Made by a program: the position numbers and the translations under genes
Shown: positions 1-5,635 of the stretch, one piece after another
How the letters are laid out: each line of letters opens with the position of its first letter
How positions within the stretch are numbered: the first letter of the stretch is position 1
DNA from: Desulfobacula sp.
Lineage (GTDB): Bacteria; Desulfobacterota; Desulfobacteria; Desulfobacterales; Desulfobacteraceae
Assembly (NCBI GenBank): GCA_023139225.1
Contig: JAGLNZ010000220.1
Span: 1-5,635, forward strand
Reading direction: 5' to 3'
DNA: 5,635 bases
The notes under the pieces: generated by a model
Told to the model about the DNA's origin: nothing
The model's input: only the letters and a program-made list of their open reading frames with translations
The model's database searches: none

Positions 1-1418
1 TGAGCACCAATATCAGGGTGATGCGTCAGTTGACAGAGTCTGTACGGGATGATGAATGGAAGGTCGTCACTTCTGTACTATGGAAAAAATGTTCCTCGGA
101 AATTGTTGATGTCAGCCCGGCAAACAACCAAAAACATTCATTTGGAATGGCCGTGGATCTGGGAACGACCTCTATCGTTGTTTATATTGTGGATATGGCC
201 GATGGTGCCATATTAAGTGCTGCATCAGGTCATAACCGTCAAGCAGCATGTGGTGATGATGTCATCAATCGTATAGTCTGTTCTGAAAAAGATGGTGTAA
301 AAAAATTAAAAAAGATGGCTATTGCTACTATCAATGATTTGACAAAACAGGCCCTCGCTTCAATTAATGCAGACCATAAACAGATTGAGAATATTGTTAT
401 ATCCGGAAACACAACCATGACGCATTTGCTTTTGGGAATCGAGGCAAAATATATTCGAAGAGAGCCCTATATTCCCACAGTTTCAGAATTTCCGATTATT
501 AAAGCCGGTGAAATCGGATTAAAGGCAGCAAATTATGCAGGTGTTTTTGTCATGCCCGGACCTGCCAGCTATGTGGGTGGGGATATTGTTTCGGGTATAC
601 TATATACCGGGTTTAATCAGTTTGAAGATCTTACTCTTTTTATTGATATTGGAACAAATGGAGAAATTGTCCTGGGTAATAATGAATTTCTTATGACCGC
701 TGCCTGTTCTGCAGGCCCTGCCTTTGAAGGCGGAGGCATCAGATGGGGTATGCGGGCAGAAGAAGGAGCCATTGAAAAAATCATCCTTGACCCTAAAACC
801 TTTAAACCGGAATATTCAACGGTTGAAAATAAAACGGCAAGAGGTATTTGCGGATCAGGTATGATTGATCTTTTATCTGAAATGCTGCTCAAAGGTGTAA
901 TCGGTCAGGATGGCAAATTTAGAATTGAAACTGATCACCCAAGATTAATTTTATTCAATGAAGAACCTGCTTTTATTATTGAATTTGCCGATAATATTGA
1001 TTCAGATGAAGATATTATTTTCACCCAGTCGGATATAAAAAGTCTGATTCTAAGCAAGGCTGCCGTCTATGCCGGGTTCAGCATCCTTGTTGAACAGGTT
1101 GGAATGGATTTTTCTTCCATCAGCCAGATGATTATCACCGGAGGGTTTGGACAATACCTTAACATTGAAAAAGCCATAACCATAGGATTGCTTCCGGACA
1201 TTGAAAGAGAAAAATTTAAATATATGGGAAACAGTTCCATAGCCGGTGCATATATGGCACTTTTATCCAATACCTATCGTCAGCAAGCTATCGCTATTTC
1301 AAACGCCATGACATATCTTGATTTTTCAAGCAGTAATTCGTTTATGGAAGAGTTCACGCGAGCTCAGTTTTTACCCCATACCGACGCAAATTTGTTTCCA
1401 AATGTTCTTGCCAATTAA
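1..1418 (+). CDS. RACo-like corrinoid activation protein, ASKHA domain (5' partial)
   Basis: C-terminal part of a ferredoxin/ASKHA ATPase of the RACo/RamA type (DUF4445-like). In characterised relatives these proteins use ATP to drive low-potential reduction of inactive Co(II) corrinoid proteins back to Co(I) in methyltransferase or acetyl-CoA pathways, in the cytoplasm. Numbering from the GTG at 18, the visible motifs are DLGTTS (47-52, phosphate 1), SGNTTMTHLLLG (129-140), VGGDIVSG (186-193), DIGTNGEIVL (210-219, phosphate 2), CSAGPAFEGGGI (230-241), GICGSGMID (277-285), TGGFG (374-378) and GNSSIAGA (404-411). The family's typical tail, with FLPH followed by FP, is also present. The frame is open to the left edge, and the residues before DLGTTS match the linker domain. 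GTG18/ATG21 also lack a convincing ribosome site, so the true start and the expected N-terminal 2Fe-2S domain lie upstream. The partner corrinoid protein or methyltransferase is not in the window. Family assignment is firm; the exact substrate is unknown. Confidence 0.88.
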   Translation, partial: STNIRVMRQLTESVRDDEWKVVTSVLWKKCSSEIVDVSPANNQKHSFGMAVDLGTTSIVVYIVDMADGAILSAASGHNRQAACGDDVINRIVCSEKDGVKKLKKMAIATINDLTKQALASINADHKQIENIVISGNTTMTHLLLGIEAKYIRREPYIPTVSEFPIIKAGEIGLKAANYAGVFVMPGPASYVGGDIVSGILYTGFNQFEDLTLFIDIGTNGEIVLGNNEFLMTAACSAGPAFEGGGIRWGMRAEEGAIEKIILDPKTFKPEYSTVENKTARGICGSGMIDLLSEMLLKGVIGQDGKFRIETDHPRLILFNEEPAFIIEFADNIDSDEDIIFTQSDIKSLILSKAAVYAGFSILVEQVGMDFSSISQMIITGGFGQYLNIEKAITIGLLPDIEREKFKYMGNSSIAGAYMALLSNTYRQQAIAISNAMTYLDFSSSNSFMEEFTRAQFLPHTDANLFPNVLAN

Positions 1419-1439
1419 AATAACTAAAAAGTTAATATC

Positions 1440-1473
1440 AGGAGCTGAATAATCTGTTATTCAGCTCCTTTCT
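1440..1473. terminator. Bidirectional intrinsic terminator between convergent genes
   Basis: A perfect 13-bp inverted repeat (AGGAGCTGAATAA at 1440-1452, TTATTCAGCTCCT at 1457-1469) encloses a 4-nt loop (TCTG). On the plus strand it is followed by TTCT and then an AT-rich stretch; on the minus strand the T-rich run (complement of 1426-1430) begins about 9 nt beyond the stem. It lies between two stop codons, 21 nt after the RACo-like stop and 6 nt beyond the flavodoxin stop, so it probably ends transcription from both sides. The plus-strand T-tract is short, so termination may be less than complete. A second small inverted repeat, TAACT/AGTTA with an AAAA loop, lies next to it at 1421-1434. 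Confidence 0.8.
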
Positions 1474-1475
1474 AA

Positions 1476-1955
1476 TTATTTTAATTGAGTAATTACTTGT
1501 TTTAATGCAGAAAAATCATCTTCATTGGGATGTCCGACAGCCTGATCTGCATCAGCAATCCATACTGGTGGTTCAGGTTTTTGCTTCACTTTTTCCAATA
1601 CTTTTGGATTTACCTCGCCCTGACAGGTAAAAATACCGGCAATATCCGCTTCATTTGTAAGACTAATGGCATGATTAGTTGCATTTTTCACATGGTCGGA
1701 CCCTGCTGCTGCCCCGTGTGTTGCAAATAAAAACAGTCGGTCGCCCTTTCCCGTTTTTGCCAGATACTCACTGGTTTTTGGATCGGGTTTTCCAGCCATC
1801 AGCCAGAATCCAACTGCTGTTAAATCATATCCTTGGCTCGAAGGTGCCTCATCAACAGGGAAAATATCGGTTTCACCCTCCATACCTTCGTAAATTGTAT
1901 CTGCAAGTTTTTTGGTATTTTCTGACTGACTGGAATAAACAATCAATGTTTTCAT
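1476..1955 (-). CDS. Short flavodoxin-like protein (Flavodoxin_3/BilS-like)
   Basis: A 159-residue soluble protein of short-chain flavodoxin length. It begins with beta-strand MKTLIVYSS followed by the phosphate-loop region SSQSENT (8-14), the place where flavodoxins bind the FMN phosphate. GFWLMAGKPDPKT (49-61) and FATHGAAAGSDH (77-88) correspond to the two flavin-flanking loops. FTCQGEVNP (109-117) and the C-terminal HPNEDD segment resemble the Flavodoxin_3 group, which includes BilS. It is therefore probably a cytoplasmic FMN-binding electron carrier or accessory flavoprotein. The usual T-G-N-T core of the phosphate loop is S-E-N-T here, so cofactor binding is not certain. The start is supported by GGAG (complement of 1964-1967) 8 nt before the ATG. 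It is convergent with the RACo-like gene and lies 135 nt downstream of the beta-barrel gene, with its own putative promoter. The BilS-like placement is from recalled family features only; bilirubin reduction is not implied. Confidence 0.8.
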   Translation of the reverse strand: MKTLIVYSSQSENTKKLADTIYEGMEGETDIFPVDEAPSSQGYDLTAVGFWLMAGKPDPKTSEYLAKTGKGDRLFLFATHGAAAGSDHVKNATNHAISLTNEADIAGIFTCQGEVNPKVLEKVKQKPEPPVWIADADQAVGHPNEDDFSALKQVITQLK

Positions 1956-2025
1956 TTATTTTTCTCCATTATTAATTATTTTAATCTGGGAACATACCCG
2001 ATGTCACCCAATGCAACACCTGTGT

Positions 2026-2054
2026 TTGACAATAATTACAGCAAAATTTATACC
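2026..2054 (+). promoter_or_regulatory. Putative plus-strand promoter overlapping the flavodoxin promoter
   Basis: A perfect TTGACA (2026-2031), a 17-base spacer and TATACC (2049-2054, 4 of 6 to consensus) form a sigma70-type arrangement. It faces the opposite way from the flavodoxin promoter and shares its TATA core. No plus-strand gene follows, so transcription would run antisense into the 3' end of the beta-barrel gene. Whether it is used cannot be told from sequence. Confidence 0.3.
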
Positions 2055-2074
2055 AAAAAAATTTTAATCGTTAA
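2047..2074 (-). promoter_or_regulatory. Putative extended -10 promoter for the flavodoxin-like gene
   Basis: On the minus strand TGG-TATAAA (complement of 2047-2055) fits an extended -10 element (TGnTATAAT, one mismatch). Sixteen bases upstream is TTAACG (complement of 2069-2074), a 4 of 6 match to the -35 consensus. Predicted transcription would start near 2040, giving a leader of about 85 nt before the ATG at 1955. The A/T-rich surroundings raise the chance of coincidental matches, so this is a sequence-only prediction. Confidence 0.5.
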
Positions 2075-2090
2075 AAAAAACAGGCAATCA

Positions 2091-3443
2091 TTAAAAATAA
2101 TATTTAAGGGACAGTACGATTTTGGCCATATTAATTTTTTCACCATATTCGGTTTTGCCTGCCCCGAAAAGTAATCTGGTTTTCAGGTCTAAAGTAAGGT
2201 TTGTAAGCGGGGAATAAGTAATCTGTGGGGTTATGGATGCGCTTTGATCATTCAAGTTATAAATAAAAGTTATTGCCGGTACAAAATATAAAATACCAAA
2301 GGGATCTTTTTGGGAAATTTTTAAATACAGATAATCACGCATGGCGGCCTGTTGATTATAATAAGCCGCATATGTTTTACTTTTTAAAATGGCTGTTTTG
2401 CTTGATGTATTTAAATACTGGTTATACCCTCTTTCTATGAATGTGAGATAATTTTCGTATTCCAGGTTCGAATATCCTTGTCCATTTCGATAATATTCTA
2501 ATATATAAGTCGTCTCCAGGGTTGAAAGATAGCGCAGACCCAATAAAAAATTAAACGCCGTGTACTCAGACCCACTGATATTCCCAAGCTCATCAATAAT
2601 ATATTGCTGATAGCCGTCAATTAAAGCAGCATCCCCGTGAATTTCAAAGGAAGGTGAAAGATTTTTAGAAAAATCAATCCCAAAGCGGTTATTCAGATTG
2701 TCACTGATTAAAAACATGAAATCAATATCTGTATCAAAGGTAAAAAAATAAAATTTCCCCCCCCAAATGAGTTCATCTTCTGGACCAAGTTCTTGATTAA
2801 TATCCCTGTTAACCGGCATTAAAACAGGTGTAATGGCAATAGTTTTTATAAAGCCTTTCATACTCTTGATATAATCTGCGCTTAAGGAATAATATCCTTC
2901 CAAAGTTGCATCAGGATTATCAAGATCCTTTGGCCTGGCAAAGAATGCACTAGGGCTGAACGCATATCCTTTTCCCCATTTATGCACTTTTTTCCCTGCA
3001 TCGAATGCCCATAAAAAAGAAGGCTGAAAAGATATATAAGCCTCCTCAGCCTTTTTTTCAGATTCCCATTTTTCATCGTCATTATAATAGAAAAGACCGT
3101 TGAAACGCCCATATAATTTAATGCTATCCTTCTGGTACTGGCCCTCAATTGTAAGATCAAGATCTGTCTGCCAGGCTGTATCCTCTTTTTTATTATCCAG
3201 ATATTTCTGTTTAAATAAGAGGGCATCCCGGTTAAAAATTCTTAATGTTTCTTTTGTTTCAATATCGACATTTATGGAATATGGTTTTTTTTCAATTTCC
3301 TCAATTTTAAAATCAAGATCCAGATCATCCAAACCAACATTGATATCTTCCGGAGTATTTTCCAGGATGTTTTCTGAAAATGCTAATCCATTAAAAAATA
3401 TTGTTACAAACCAAATGGTCAGAATGACAAAAACCTGTCTCAT
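2091..3443 (-). CDS. Outer-membrane beta-barrel protein, cargo unknown
   Basis: A 450-residue exported protein. Residues 1-23 are a signal peptide with a hydrophobic core (VFVILTIWFVTIFF) and probable cleavage after AFS. A strongly acidic mature N-terminus follows (about 24-50, containing DDLDLDF). From about 55 onward the sequence shows alternating polar/aromatic strands typical of a beta-barrel, and the last residues are SLKYYF, the C-terminal aromatic signal recognised by the Bam machinery. The segment HKWGKGYAFSPSAFFARPKD (154-173) followed by NPDATLEGYY resembles a conserved stretch I associate with deltaproteobacterial barrels encoded beside LolA-like proteins; this is from memory. It is the last gene of the ABC/LolA-like cluster, starting 2 nt after the upstream stop codon. 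A role as outer-membrane receptor or exit pore for that system is inferred. No enzymatic motif is seen. A DUF1302-type relationship is possible but not established. Confidence 0.82.
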   Translation of the reverse strand: MRQVFVILTIWFVTIFFNGLAFSENILENTPEDINVGLDDLDLDFKIEEIEKKPYSINVDIETKETLRIFNRDALLFKQKYLDNKKEDTAWQTDLDLTIEGQYQKDSIKLYGRFNGLFYYNDDEKWESEKKAEEAYISFQPSFLWAFDAGKKVHKWGKGYAFSPSAFFARPKDLDNPDATLEGYYSLSADYIKSMKGFIKTIAITPVLMPVNRDINQELGPEDELIWGGKFYFFTFDTDIDFMFLISDNLNNRFGIDFSKNLSPSFEIHGDAALIDGYQQYIIDELGNISGSEYTAFNFLLGLRYLSTLETTYILEYYRNGQGYSNLEYENYLTFIERGYNQYLNTSSKTAILKSKTYAAYYNQQAAMRDYLYLKISQKDPFGILYFVPAITFIYNLNDQSASITPQITYSPLTNLTLDLKTRLLFGAGKTEYGEKINMAKIVLSLKYYF

Positions 3444-3448
3444 AATTA
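3441..3448 (-). promoter_or_regulatory. Translational coupling site: stop and start codons 2 nt apart
   Basis: On the minus strand the LolA-like gene ends TAA, followed by TT and then the ATG of the barrel gene. No good Shine-Dalgarno lies at normal distance; the nearest G-rich bases (GATGGG) are about 12 nt away. Initiation of the barrel gene therefore probably depends on ribosomes finishing the upstream gene, which would keep the two proteins in fixed ratio. Confidence 0.6.
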
Positions 3449-4177
3449 TCGCAACCCATCAATTTTTGACATATAGTTCAGGCTGAATATTTCATCGGCA
3501 AGCTCTTTTTTTTTAACATTTGCAAAAACAATATAAGACTTATACCCCTTGTAAAGAGGGCTGTCTGTTTCAATAATTGAAGGCCGGATGATATCATTGC
3601 CAAAATTCTTAATTTTTTTAAAATAAAGATTTTTGATTAACATCCCGGATGCTGCATAGCATTCAATCTTATTGGGAAGCAGTTGTGCAGAATCAATGAA
3701 CATGGTAACGGTTTCATAGGCTACATTTTTTAGCTTAGCCTTTAAATACAGGGTATATCCAATATCCGTTGTTTCGATTTTTTCACAATTGTATTCAGCA
3801 CTGTAATCTACCCGCATAATATCAGAGTTGTTAAATACTCCCCCTGTCACGGATTGAAGACTTGTTATTCTAATCGGTTTTCCAACATTCGGGATATATA
3901 ACCACATATTGTCAGCAATACGCAGGGTACTGCGTCCCTTTTCACTGGCAGGTGAAAGAAAAACCGATGCGATTTTATCTTTGCCTTTTTTCAAAGAAAA
4001 CATGACAAACTCTTTTTTTGTGCCATCCGGCTCGATATTTATCAGCTTTCTGTACATTTCAAAACTTTCAGGGTTCAGGTTTCGATCAACCTGCTTTAGG
4101 ATTTCATTTCCGTCCAGGGCAAATGCCGTCATTGCTGAAAACAGACAAAGCCAAGTAATTAAAAATATTTTTTTCAT
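3446..4177 (-). CDS. Periplasmic LolA-like protein (outer membrane lipoprotein-sorting family)
   Basis: A 243-residue exported protein of the LolA-like fold family (PF17131 type, usually named outer membrane lipoprotein-sorting protein). Residues 1-20 are a signal peptide ending in AFA, with the mature protein starting LDGNEIL. There is no lipobox cysteine after cleavage, so it should be soluble in the periplasm. The family pattern is visible: an N-terminal helix (NEILKQVDRNLNP), then strands with KGKDKIASVFLSPASEKGRS (64-83), TLRIADNMWLYIPNVGKPIR (84-103) and a GGVFNNSDIMRVDY region (112-125). LolA-fold proteins form an open half-barrel that holds acyl chains, so a lipid or lipoprotein carrier role is inferred. 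AAGGTG (complement of 4183-4188) lies 5 nt before the ATG. The gene sits 30 nt after the permease and 2 nt before the barrel, which points to a shuttle between those two. It is not canonical LolA, and the cargo is unknown. Confidence 0.87.
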   Translation of the reverse strand: MKKIFLITWLCLFSAMTAFALDGNEILKQVDRNLNPESFEMYRKLINIEPDGTKKEFVMFSLKKGKDKIASVFLSPASEKGRSTLRIADNMWLYIPNVGKPIRITSLQSVTGGVFNNSDIMRVDYSAEYNCEKIETTDIGYTLYLKAKLKNVAYETVTMFIDSAQLLPNKIECYAASGMLIKNLYFKKIKNFGNDIIRPSIIETDSPLYKGYKSYIVFANVKKKELADEIFSLNYMSKIDGLR

Positions 4178-4207
4178 TTTTTCACCTTTAATAAATTGTC
4201 AAAAAAA

Positions 4208-5461
4208 TCAAACATGACCCAGTGCGTCAACCGGTTCCATTCTTGAAGCCTTATAGGCCGGCTGCAAACTTGCAAAGACAGAAATAAATAAAACAATACA
4301 AGATACCCACAAAAGTTCAGTAATATTCACAGTGGGCGACAATAATAAATTATCCTGACGGCCAAAGGCAAAGCTGATTTTATATATATTTAAAATAAAA
4401 ATACCGGATAATCCAATAATATTGCCGACAATTGTACTGATAAACCCTAATAAAAGCCCTTCTGCAAGAAAAAGGCTCATAATCCTGGATGGAGACGTCC
4501 CAATTGCCGACATGGTTCCGATTTCCCTGATACGCTCGTAAACAGACATCATCATAACATTTAAAATACTGATTAATACAATGGCAATCATGATAATTTT
4601 CATTGTAATGGTCATGAAATCAATCATTATGGCAATGTTTGAAAACGGGGAAAGTTTATCCCAGGGATGGATTTCAAATTCAGGCATTCCTTTTTTATTT
4701 ACAAAGCCGGCCAGTTTTGAAGACAGAGCGGTATATGCTTTTTCAAGTTTATCAAAATCATGTAATCGAATGGCTACCTCAATCACTTCGGGTTTATCCA
4801 TCCTTAAAAGGTCTTGAGCATCTTTTATATGCATATACCCTTCTTTGCCCTGGGGACCTAAAATACTCTCAATAATACCGGCAATTTTAAAATTCAAACC
4901 ATTTACGCTGCCGTCCTTGTTGTTTGCAACCAATACGATTGGATCACCAATAGCAAGTTTCATACCCTTGGCCAGTTTATCAGGAATAATAACCTCTCCT
5001 TGGTTTAACAACACACCGGGGTCTCTTTTTTTATCAAATGTCATCCGGGTCCCAACATCAGGGCAAACCAGGACTTCTTTTTCAGGATTTATGGCATTCA
5101 ACCTAATGTTGGTAGTATCGGTAAAGTTGCTTAACATGGCGTTGAGTTTGATCCTGGGAGCCCAGGCCTTTATTTGAGCATGACTTGAAAGCAATTGCTC
5201 AATTTTCTGGTATCGCTTGGCATCCAGAGTCAAATTTAACGGCATGGTATCAATTGAAGACACATATCCTTTTTTATGAATCTGCATCTGCGACAGGTTT
5301 GAATTCGTTATTTGCCCTATCATCATGGATTTAAAAGAACCGGCAAGACCGGAAAACAAGATTACAAGCACAACGCCAAAAGTAATTAAAATAGAGGTTA
5401 ACAGGGTTCTTCGTTTGTATCTCAAAAGATTGCGAAGCGCAATTTTAAATATTCGGATCAT
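4208..5461 (-). CDS. ABC transporter permease, LolC/E-MacB (FtsX) type
   Basis: A 417-residue inner-membrane permease of the MacB/LolCDE (type VII) superfamily, with full expected length. The N-terminal amphipathic stretch IALRNLLRYKRRTLLT leads into TM1 (about 19-40). A large periplasmic MacB-type domain follows (about 41-275). TM2 is about 283-304, TM3 about 329-352 and TM4 about 382-402. ERIREIGTMSAIGTS (309-323) is the family's conserved cytoplasmic segment after TM2 that contacts the ATPase, and PAYKASRMEPVDALGHV at the C-terminus is the other hallmark. Such permeases do mechanotransmission: ATP use in the cytoplasm moves the periplasmic domain to extract or push cargo without passing it through a channel. 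Only one permease is visible, so a homodimer is possible, although a second permease could lie beyond the edge. The start is fixed by AAGGAG (complement of 5470-5475), 8 nt before the ATG. It begins 18 nt after the ATPase stop. Confidence 0.93.
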   Translation of the reverse strand: MIRIFKIALRNLLRYKRRTLLTSILITFGVVLVILFSGLAGSFKSMMIGQITNSNLSQMQIHKKGYVSSIDTMPLNLTLDAKRYQKIEQLLSSHAQIKAWAPRIKLNAMLSNFTDTTNIRLNAINPEKEVLVCPDVGTRMTFDKKRDPGVLLNQGEVIIPDKLAKGMKLAIGDPIVLVANNKDGSVNGLNFKIAGIIESILGPQGKEGYMHIKDAQDLLRMDKPEVIEVAIRLHDFDKLEKAYTALSSKLAGFVNKKGMPEFEIHPWDKLSPFSNIAIMIDFMTITMKIIMIAIVLISILNVMMMSVYERIREIGTMSAIGTSPSRIMSLFLAEGLLLGFISTIVGNIIGLSGIFILNIYKISFAFGRQDNLLLSPTVNITELLWVSCIVLFISVFASLQPAYKASRMEPVDALGHV

Positions 5462-5479
5462 TTTCCTATCTCCTTTTGG

Positions 5480-5635
5480 CTATGAAAGTTTCCCGTCATC
5501 AAGCGTATATGTGATTTCCGCCTCTTCCATAATTCGCGGGTCATGGGTGGAAAATATAAAGGTGGTACCAAACTTGTCTTTCATATCCCGCATCAGGCGA
5601 ATAACGTTTAGAGAAGATGTCTTGTCAAGGTTTGC
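5480..5635 (-). CDS. ABC transporter ATP-binding protein, LolD/MacB type (only C-terminus in window)
   Basis: The last 51 residues of an ABC ATPase, translated from the minus strand in the frame ending in TAG at 5480-5482. The fragment begins ANLD, which fits the segment just after Walker B (EPTANLD, the D-loop). It continues through NVIRLMRDMKDKFGTTFIFS to STHDPRIMEEA, where the His of STHD is the H-loop (switch) histidine. The end, ITYTLDDGKLS, matches the usual closing strand of LolD/MacB-type ATPases. Walker A, Q-loop and signature motif lie beyond the right edge. It is the cytoplasmic motor for the permease encoded 18 nt downstream. The short distance between the last motif and the stop indicates no extra C-terminal domain. 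Confidence 0.9.
   Translation of the reverse strand, partial: ANLDKTSSLNVIRLMRDMKDKFGTTFIFSTHDPRIMEEAEITYTLDDGKLS

Noticed and set aside
18..23. GTG18/ATG21 as the true start of the RACo-like gene
   Set aside because: The frame is open through base 3, upstream residues fit the family's linker region, no ribosome site is well placed, and the ATPase domain begins only about 45 residues later, so the gene starts outside the window.
1679..1975. Plus-strand open frame of 98 codons opposite the flavodoxin-like gene
   Set aside because: It is antisense to a gene with clear family motifs and a good ribosome site, and its translation shows no recognisable domain.
1991..2010. Operator-like half sites GGGAACATACCC in the flavodoxin leader
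   Set aside because: Only the outer GGG/CCC pairs are symmetric; the inner bases do not match, so it is not a convincing palindrome.
2073..2100. Intrinsic terminator after the barrel gene
   Set aside because: There is a run of eight T on the minus strand (complement of 2073-2080), but the bases before it do not form a stable GC-containing stem. Read-through into the flavodoxin-like gene therefore remains possible.
3100..3486. Plus-strand open frame of 128 codons opposite the barrel gene start
   Set aside because: It is a shadow of the signal-peptide and N-terminal coding region on the other strand; composition is Ser/Arg-rich without domain features.
4845..5177. Plus-strand open frame of 110 codons opposite the permease gene
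   Set aside because: It lies wholly within the antisense of a well-supported permease and has no ribosome site or family resemblance.

Overview
The window is AT-rich DNA that looks like the chromosome of a Gram-negative anaerobe. Two things support this. A RACo-type corrinoid-activating protein (ferredoxin/ASKHA family) points to anaerobic one-carbon or methyl-transfer metabolism. An outer-membrane beta-barrel with its periplasmic and ABC partners requires a two-membrane envelope. The combination, together with the protein style, suggests a sulfate-reducing Desulfobacterota (Desulfobacterales-like) organism. That placement is an inference from gene content, not a database match. I see no mobile element, CRISPR array, tRNA or rRNA.

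Layout: (1) Bases 1-1418, plus strand, hold the C-terminal part of a RACo-like protein whose N-terminus lies outside the window. (2) A perfect 13-bp hairpin at 1440-1469 separates it from a convergent gene. (3) Bases 1476-1955, minus strand, encode a short flavodoxin-like protein; a likely extended -10 promoter for it lies at 2047-2074. (4) Bases 2091-5635, minus strand, form a tight four-gene cluster. In transcription order it reads ABC ATPase (only the C-terminus is in the window), LolC/E-MacB-type ABC permease, periplasmic LolA-like protein, and outer-membrane beta-barrel. Gaps between genes are 18, 30 and 2 nt, so this is very probably one operon whose promoter is beyond the right edge.

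How the genes may work together: the four-gene cluster has one candidate part for each compartment. The ATPase is cytoplasmic, the four-helix FtsX-fold permease is in the inner membrane, the LolA-fold protein is a soluble carrier in the periplasm, and the barrel is in the outer membrane. This resembles the Lol lipoprotein pathway in logic, but has a beta-barrel instead of the LolB lipoprotein at the end. It may be a dedicated route for moving a lipid or lipidated molecule across the envelope; the cargo cannot be read from the sequence. The RACo-like and flavodoxin genes are a separate redox-related pair, convergent with each other, and any functional link between them is speculative.
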